NCBI GenBank assembly: GCA_907164885.2
Contig: OU015493.1
Span: 56,235,802 to 56,299,801, forward strand
Direction: 5' to 3'
Source: Dolomedes plantarius
Lineage: Eukaryota > Arthropoda > Arachnida > Araneae > Dolomedidae
DNA: 64,000 nucleotides
Shown here: in pieces, positions 58,775-64,000 of the stretch
Layout of the letters: every line of letters starts with the position of its first letter
Numbering within the stretch: position 1 is the stretch's first letter
The notes under the pieces: generated by a model
Databases searched by the model: none
What the model was told of the DNA's origin: nothing
The model's input: the letters and a program-made list of their open reading frames with translations, nothing else
Program-made: the position numbers and the translations under genes

Positions 58775-58975
58775 TTATATATTTACTCTTCTAACTTTCA
58801 TAGTAGAAAAATCGTGTAGAATGCTCTCAAAATTTATATTATTTGTAATTTCTTGTTCTATAGACAATATTGCAAGGTTTTGTAGTCTTAAATCTCTCAT
58901 TGTGGAACGAAGATAATTTTTTACCAACTTCAATTTGGAGAAGCTCCTTTCGCAACTAGCGACACTGAGAGCGAA
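58775..58975 (-). pseudogene. hAT transposase C-terminal dimerisation-domain relic
   Basis: Open frame FALSVASCERSFSKLKLVKN continuing YLRSTMRDLRLQNLAILSIE and ending before a stop at 58775. This is the ERSFSKLK..LRSTM..LAILSIE signature of ZMYM1-like hAT proteins, and it is better preserved than the copy at 29162. Confidence 0.82.
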
Positions 58976-59149
58976 AAATATTCGAAATCATATAGTAATT
59001 CGTAATTCATAGAAATCGAATAGTAAACTTATGAATTGAACAAGTGGTTTTTTACAACTAATACTAAATAAAAATATGCCGCCCCAAAATTTGTGCCGCC
59101 CGGTGCGGACCGCACCCACCGCACCCCCCTAACTACGCCACTGCTTAGT

Positions 59150-61500
59150 TATACTGATATTGAATTGGATTTCATTTAGTCGGATTTGGAACGTGAGCAA
59201 GCGCAGAGATCATGCTAGAGATCATTGCGTTTTACAAATGCTAATTTTTTTACACAATTCATAAAACGCTTCCATAAAGGAGATATTTATGAGCACAAGT
59301 AGCTACCCCCCCCCCCCCCCCCCCCCCCAACACACACACACGCGCACACACTCAAACATATATGTTGCTCATGTGTCTCCGAAAGCCTGTCTAGACAGAT
59401 AATATATCGAAACAGGCGGATTAAATGTACTTCACGGAATCTGAATGGAAACCGCAGGGAAAACGATCAGAGATTTCCCAGATCTACAAGGTAATTTAAA
59501 TGGTAAAAAGATCGTCTCGATAGGTCCGGTCTTCGAGCCCCCTGGCAATAAATCGCAATAAAATGTTCGTGCATGTCTTATAACTCCTGTCCTGTCGTCC
59601 AAGAAACCAACCTTTTGCGTTCTCGACACGAGGAAACATGGAAATGCCGAAGAAAACTTATTTTCTCTCTCTTCCAGCAAGTTTTACTCAGCGAAAATGG
59701 TGACTGACATATATGTAACAAATTCTATGTCACATGCTCCGCTGCATCCGTGAGTTTCTCCCGAACGCAGATGAGATGATTCCTGTAGCCACGCTTGCCT
59801 TGCTGCCATCATTTAGCAAATAAATTATTTATCTAAAAATAGATTAGCAAATGTGCCTTTCGAAATCTGCATCTCTGTGGAGTAATTAGATGTAGTTATA
59901 ATTTTCTCATCCGTGCCCTAAGCATGCAGAAATGACGGCGAATTTCAAGGAATAAGATTTAAAAAAATCCTGTACCTTTGTATTTTTTTCTCTATGTCGG
60001 ATTTATTTAGGCAGGTTCTCTCACGAAGTGAGATTGAAAAGGGTTTTGCTATGAAAGTAATCCTTTTCATCGTATAATCTCTTGGAGTGGTAAATGAATA
60101 ATAAATTCAAAATGTGTTGGCTTATTACGATTCAGACAAAATAATAGCGATAAAAAACGACGATGTGATTAATATAGTGGTTAGAGGCGCTTTTTAAAAT
60201 CAGTAACGGCCGTCTGCCAACACCATGCTTCCAAACCTTGAAACCTGTATTCTATCTACAAAATAATCCAGGCTATGCGAGGAAAGGTTATTTTCGATGA
60301 CTTCCCTCACAAGTTCCTTACTGCATAACTCCGTTGTAAAGTTTACGTATTTATACGCTATTTTTTAATTTTTTTATGAGGAAGTGAACTGAAATAAGAC
60401 AAGGAAAATATTAGGATTCAATTCCCAGCTCTGAAAGATGCATCCGACAGATGAAAATTAGTCATGATGGTGTTCTCACATAAATATGTGATAAGTTGAT
60501 GGCGAAAACTTGAGAATTGGCGAAAAAAAAAATGCGGTCAACATTTGTGGTCAAGGATGCTAAACCCACACTGGCTCCTTCTGTAGTCATGTTACGGAAT
60601 TTTCGGAGTACCGGCATTTTTTTCTTATTTTTCTCATAGTAATAGTCAAAAGAACTGAATAGGGAAACTCATATGTCCTCACATGCTAAACGAGCTTGAA
60701 AAACAATTTTAATCACCTGTGGCTTGACCATTAGTGCACCTGAGAGTTCCTTATTCTCAAAACCGGAATCACTGTATAGTTCTTGCAGGGTTTCAAAGAA
60801 ACACTATTTAAGATATTATTATCAACCCTTCTCTCTTTTCGCTGTAATTTTTTTGCTTCCGGTCAAGATGCTAGAATGATACCAATATTCGGTTCATAGT
60901 GATGGAAAATAGGCCACATCAGAGGAATGATGAAGTTTGGATATAACTTGCGTTCTTTTAGTTGCATTTTATACTGTAAATTTTGAATTTTCAAAACTTA
61001 ATTTAAAAAGATATAATTGTCAATTAAAGATGCCGAGAAACTAAGTTGAAACGTCGTCATTGCATCTTGAACTGACTTGGAGACAGTTTTGCATATTCCA
61101 TTGATCTAAAATAGAACCAAGGAAATAAAGCAACGGATAAAATGCGAAACAAAGCTAAATTAAGTAAAAGCCGGGAAATCGATCATCTCGAAAATGTAGG
61201 TCACTCTAGGCATTTATGCTCCGCAAAATATTGAAATTTTTGACTTTTCCACTTAAATTCCGACATCACAAAAATAATAATAAAAAAATAACATGATAGA
61301 ATATTGGCATAAGCCCCCGGATTACTTTTTAAACCACGACGGCGTCAAGCATCTCTGTTCCTCTCCCCGCTCTGAAAGTACGCTACTGCAGACACTGACG
61401 CTGATAGAAACCGACCCAGGTGGAGCTTATAAGATTCTCGTGAGCTTCTCCTTCGTTATCTCACTCTCTCTCTTTTTCCTCTCTGTCAAGGCATTAGTCA
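59150..61500. other. no supported gene; poly-C/(CA)n tract
   Basis: AT-rich with a run of more than 20 C followed by CA repeats at about 59306-59350. The 82-codon minus frame at 59432-59680 and an A-box-like TATAGTGGTTAGAGGCGC at about 60176 are not backed by other evidence. Confidence 0.4.
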
Positions 61501-61505
61501 CTTAC

Positions 61506-61547
61506 CTCTGCTCATCTGGTGTTGAGATGCTCCCTTTTCTTGAGGTA
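61506..61547 (-). other. candidate 42-nt cassette exon
   Basis: On the minus strand the acceptor CTCCTTTCGTCATTCCCCAG is followed by 42 bases and the donor GTAAGTGAC after AGCAGAG. The length is a multiple of three and two frames are open. One reads TSRKGSISTPDEQ, containing a basic-directed Ser phosphorylation-type motif. No flanking exons of the same gene were identified, so this is only a splice-site-based candidate. Confidence 0.25.
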
Positions 61548-61903
61548 CTGGGGAATGACGAAAGGAGTGAAAATCTGACAACAAATGAATCATAAATTTT
61601 TGAACTTGTGGACTTATAAACAATACCAACGGCTTAATAGCCAATCACTGCTTAGTATAATTTAGCACATCTTAAAAGAAAAACACAAGTTAAAATGACC
61701 TATTGCCAAGTCCGTGAAACCTAGCCACCTGATCTTCATTTTGTATTTTTTCCGGTTACAATTTACTGTGGATGCGAGGATGCTTTCTCTAAAAATCTTC
61801 TGATTGGAACACGGGGAGGTTAATGACATATTATCTGTTTCAAACGGAATATCGTAATATACTCAGACGTTATACATTTTCTAGCGAAGAGGATACAAAC
61901 AAA

Positions 61904-61916
61904 CACACACACACAC

Positions 61917-62011
<95 letters not shown>

Positions 62012-62014
62012 TAT

Positions 62015-62107
<93 letters not shown>
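61904..62107. repeat. (CA)n(TA)n microsatellite
   Basis: A CA run followed by nearly 200 bases of TA with a few CA interruptions. Reading frames rich in Ile-Tyr here are artefacts. Confidence 0.98.
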
Positions 62108-62188
62108 CTAGCTGAAAACCCGTACTTCGCTACGGGGTACATTCAAATTAAATACAACGGTCAATGTATGCAATTCATGCCGAATATA
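62108..62188 (-). mobile_element. Helitron 3' end
   Basis: Read on the minus strand the terminus is CCCGTAGCGAAGTACGGG (a perfect 6-bp-stem hairpin), TTTTCAG and CTAG followed by T. This is the classical Helitron 3' structure. The rest of the element is interrupted by the Tc1-like insertion at 62191. Confidence 0.65.
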
Positions 62189-62190
62189 TA

Positions 62191-63458
62191 CAGTGGCTCC
62201 CAAAAGTGTTCGTACACTTACGAATTTCAATGAAATAGGGGCCTATCCATTTATTAAAATGAATATTTCAGAATGGGTATTTAATAATAAGATCTATAAT
62301 CTATTCTTAACAAAACTACATGAAATATTTTGAAAACATAGTAAAACTTTATTTTTAAGAAACCCGTAATCAAAAATTAGAAAATTAATTTATAATTAGA
62401 AAATTTGTGAAAAATTCACGTTTGAGTGCTGTAAAGGTTTCTGCAGAATTCAATGAAACATTTTCTACTTCAATTTCACCTGAAATTTTTTGACGAGTTC
62501 TCAGAACAGTTGGATTACAATGGCGTTCTGTCCATAGAAAATTTTTTTGTGAGTGAGAAAAACAGAAAGTTTAGGCTTCCCTTCGCACTATCAATGATAA
62601 ATAAGCCCCAAACCTATTGGAATAATGTCTTATTTGCCGATGAACATTTTTGGTGCTGATGGGCGTATAATTGTATGGAGAAGAAAAAATGAGGAACTTA
62701 ATCCCAAGAACTTAGTAGGAACAGTTAAACATGCCGGTAGAGGTGTCCTTGTGTGGGGGTGCATGTTAGCATCAGGACTAGGAAATTTGGTATTCATTAA
62801 TGGCATAATGAATCATGCTGTTTTTATAAATATTTTAAGAGACAATTTAAAATTATCAGCTCAAAATTTCGGTATTGGAAACAACTTTGTTTTTTTTATC
62901 AAGATAACGATCCTAAGCACACGGCTCTCAATGTTCGCCTCTGGTGTCTCTATAATTGTCTTCAAGTTTTGAAAACACCACCTCAATCACCAGATTAAAA
63001 CCTAGTAGAACATAAACTGGAGGTTCGAGTACGAAAACACGACATTCACACGAAAAGCGAACTAAAAACAATTATGATGGAAGAATGGATGAACATTGAT
63101 GCAAAAATTACAAAAGAACTAAAGCAATCTATTCCCAGACGTTTAAAAGCTGTTGTGGATGCTAAAGGATATGCTACTAAATATTAATTTAACGAAAAAT
63201 TAGAATATTTACTAATATGTAGAGATTTTTTACAAGTGTACGATGACTTTTGTGAGATAAAGTTTTTGTTACTTTTGGATTATTGGTTTCTTAAAAATAA
63301 AGTTTTACTATCTTTTCAAAATATTTCATGTAGTTTTGTTAAGAATAGATTATAGATCTTATTATTAAATACCCATTATGAAATATACATTTTAATCAAT
63401 GGATAGACCCCTATTTAATTGAAAATCGTAAGTGTACGAACACTTTTGGGAGCCACTG
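62191..63458 (+). mobile_element. Tc1-like transposon with ~180-bp inverted repeats
   Basis: 1,268 bp with ends CAGTGGCTCCCAAAAGTGTT and matching inverse, TA on both sides. Inverted similarity extends about 180 bases inward on each side (to about 62370 and 63275), much longer than the usual 20-30 bp. It carries a decayed transposase on the plus strand. Confidence 0.92.
62455..63187 (+). pseudogene. Tc1-like transposase relic
   Basis: The N-terminal DNA-binding part is missing. NNVLFADEHFWC gives the first catalytic Asp. After a frameshift come GADGRIIVWRRKNEELNPKN and GRGVLVWGCMLASGLGNLVF. After a second frameshift, YQDNDPKHTALNVRLWCLYN carries the second Asp, followed by PPQSPD, an in-frame TAA, and NLVEH with the catalytic Glu, giving DD34E spacing. 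It ends in RRLKAVVDAKGYATKY and a stop. Confidence 0.88.
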
Positions 63459-63970
63459 TATATATATAAAACAGTTCCGTAACTGACTCATTCACTGACT
63501 GACATACAACGCACAGACCAAACCGCTGGACCTAAAAGGGCTGAAATTTTGCATGGCGATTCTTCTTATGGTGTAGGGGTGCACTATGAGAGATTTTTGA
63601 AAAATTCTTCGTAGATTTTTTTAAATTAAATTTTTAAGCTGTTTTAGTAACTTCTTTTAAGTTTGCATTTAAAATAATAATTTGAGGGTTATAAAATTTA
63701 TATCACAAGAAAGATCATAAAAATTCCTTTAAAATGAAATCTTTTTCGAATCTTTACCTCTATTTTCTGATTTTTGATGAATTTTTAAAGATTAATTTTT
63801 GGAATTTAATTTATTAAATGCTGATCACGTGATTTCTTTTTCTGGTACTTTAAATAAATTTATCGTCACATGCATAAGAACTAAATAGACAAAAAAATAT
63901 TTTTTTCTTGCTAATGCGGCAGACGATTGGACATTATTTTGTCTATAAAAATATCCCTTACGATCGTTTT
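63459..63970 (+). mobile_element. possible 5' part of a Helitron-like repeat
   Basis: A TATATATATAAAACAG start followed by GACTGAC/CTGACTGACATAC and GCTGGACCTAAAAGGGCTGAAATTTT resembles the 5' region of the Helitron at 6554 (AAAAGAGCTTGTCTG..., GGGACCAAATTTGGCAC). The match is stylistic, and the 3' end lies outside or is missing. Confidence 0.35.
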
Positions 63971-63973
63971 ATA

Positions 63974-64000
63974 CATTGCTGGCCATTGTAAATGCAACAC
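63974..64000 (+). mobile_element. start of a Tc1-like element cut by the window edge
   Basis: TA then CATTGCTGGCCATTGTAAATGC at the very end resembles a common Tc1-family terminal repeat. Only 27 bases are visible. Confidence 0.35.

Larger units (their letters stand above)
58380..59143 (-). mobile_element. hAT element (ZMYM1-like type), truncated
   Basis: On the minus strand it starts with CAGTGGCGTAGTTAGGGGGG at 59143, a typical hAT end of this group, and carries a dimerisation-domain fragment. The low-coordinate end (GCCGC, then GACCGCCCCGGGC) lacks a clear CACTG terminus, so that end is lost or decayed. Confidence 0.65.

Noticed and set aside
59432..59680. 82-codon minus-strand frame
   Set aside because: No recognisable domain or convincing splice sites, although it is somewhat GC-richer than the flanks.
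61293..61595. 100-codon plus-strand frame
   Set aside because: No homology that I can recognise, and a stretch of Ser/Leu from CT-rich sequence explains its length.

Overview
This is eukaryotic nuclear DNA from an AT-rich, intron-rich genome. The repeat content (Tc1/mariner, pogo, piggyBac, hAT including ZMYM-type, Ginger/KRBA2-type, Helitron, tRNA-derived SINEs) and the style of the one conserved gene suggest an arthropod. A spider or other chelicerate is my best guess, but the sequence alone does not prove it. There is no sign of operons, CRISPR arrays or bacterial genes.

Layout. Positions 1-14,280 hold most of a plus-strand gene for the mitochondrial ATP synthase peripheral-stalk subunit OSCP. 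Seven coding exons join in frame from 300 to the stop at 14175, with a poly(A) signal at 14259. The first exon (start codon and the beginning of the targeting peptide) lies upstream of the window. Its introns are full of mobile DNA: a long-inverted-repeat transposon with a broken transposase (3136-5825), a Helitron derivative carrying a Rep-protein fragment (6554-7511), a tRNA-derived SINE, a piggyBac-type MITE and a composite hAT-like element with a nested MITE. From 14.4 to 23.6 kb come piggyBac relics, mariner-type MITEs and a complete-looking pogo/Tigger-like transposon (21093-23582) with an uninterrupted 508-residue transposase ending in a PCNA-binding-type motif.

From 25.8 to 30.0 kb lies a minus-strand gene that I do not recognise from any family. 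Two GC-rich exons splice in matching phase to give a 224-residue secreted protein with a signal peptide, a proline/isoleucine run, glycine/tyrosine/serine repeats and a basic tail. Its 3.5-kb intron contains a Tc1 relic and a hAT relic. A GC-rich block at 38.9-39.2 kb, with a good minus-strand splice donor, could be its 5' untranslated first exon and promoter.

From 31.8 to 64 kb the window is mostly transposon debris: mariner fragments, a foldback PIF/Harbinger-type MITE inside a SINE, the N-terminal part of a hAT transposase, a Ginger-type element in which a LINE ORF1 piece sits where the integrase core should be, a Tc1 relic, a solo LTR, nested MITEs, a TTAA-flanked element, a Helitron 3' end and a Tc1-like element with long inverted repeats. 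Long stretches (about 19.5-21.0, 23.8-25.4, 40.5-42.7, 46.5-52.6 and 59.2-61.5 kb) show no gene I can support. The two host genes are not functionally linked as far as I can see.
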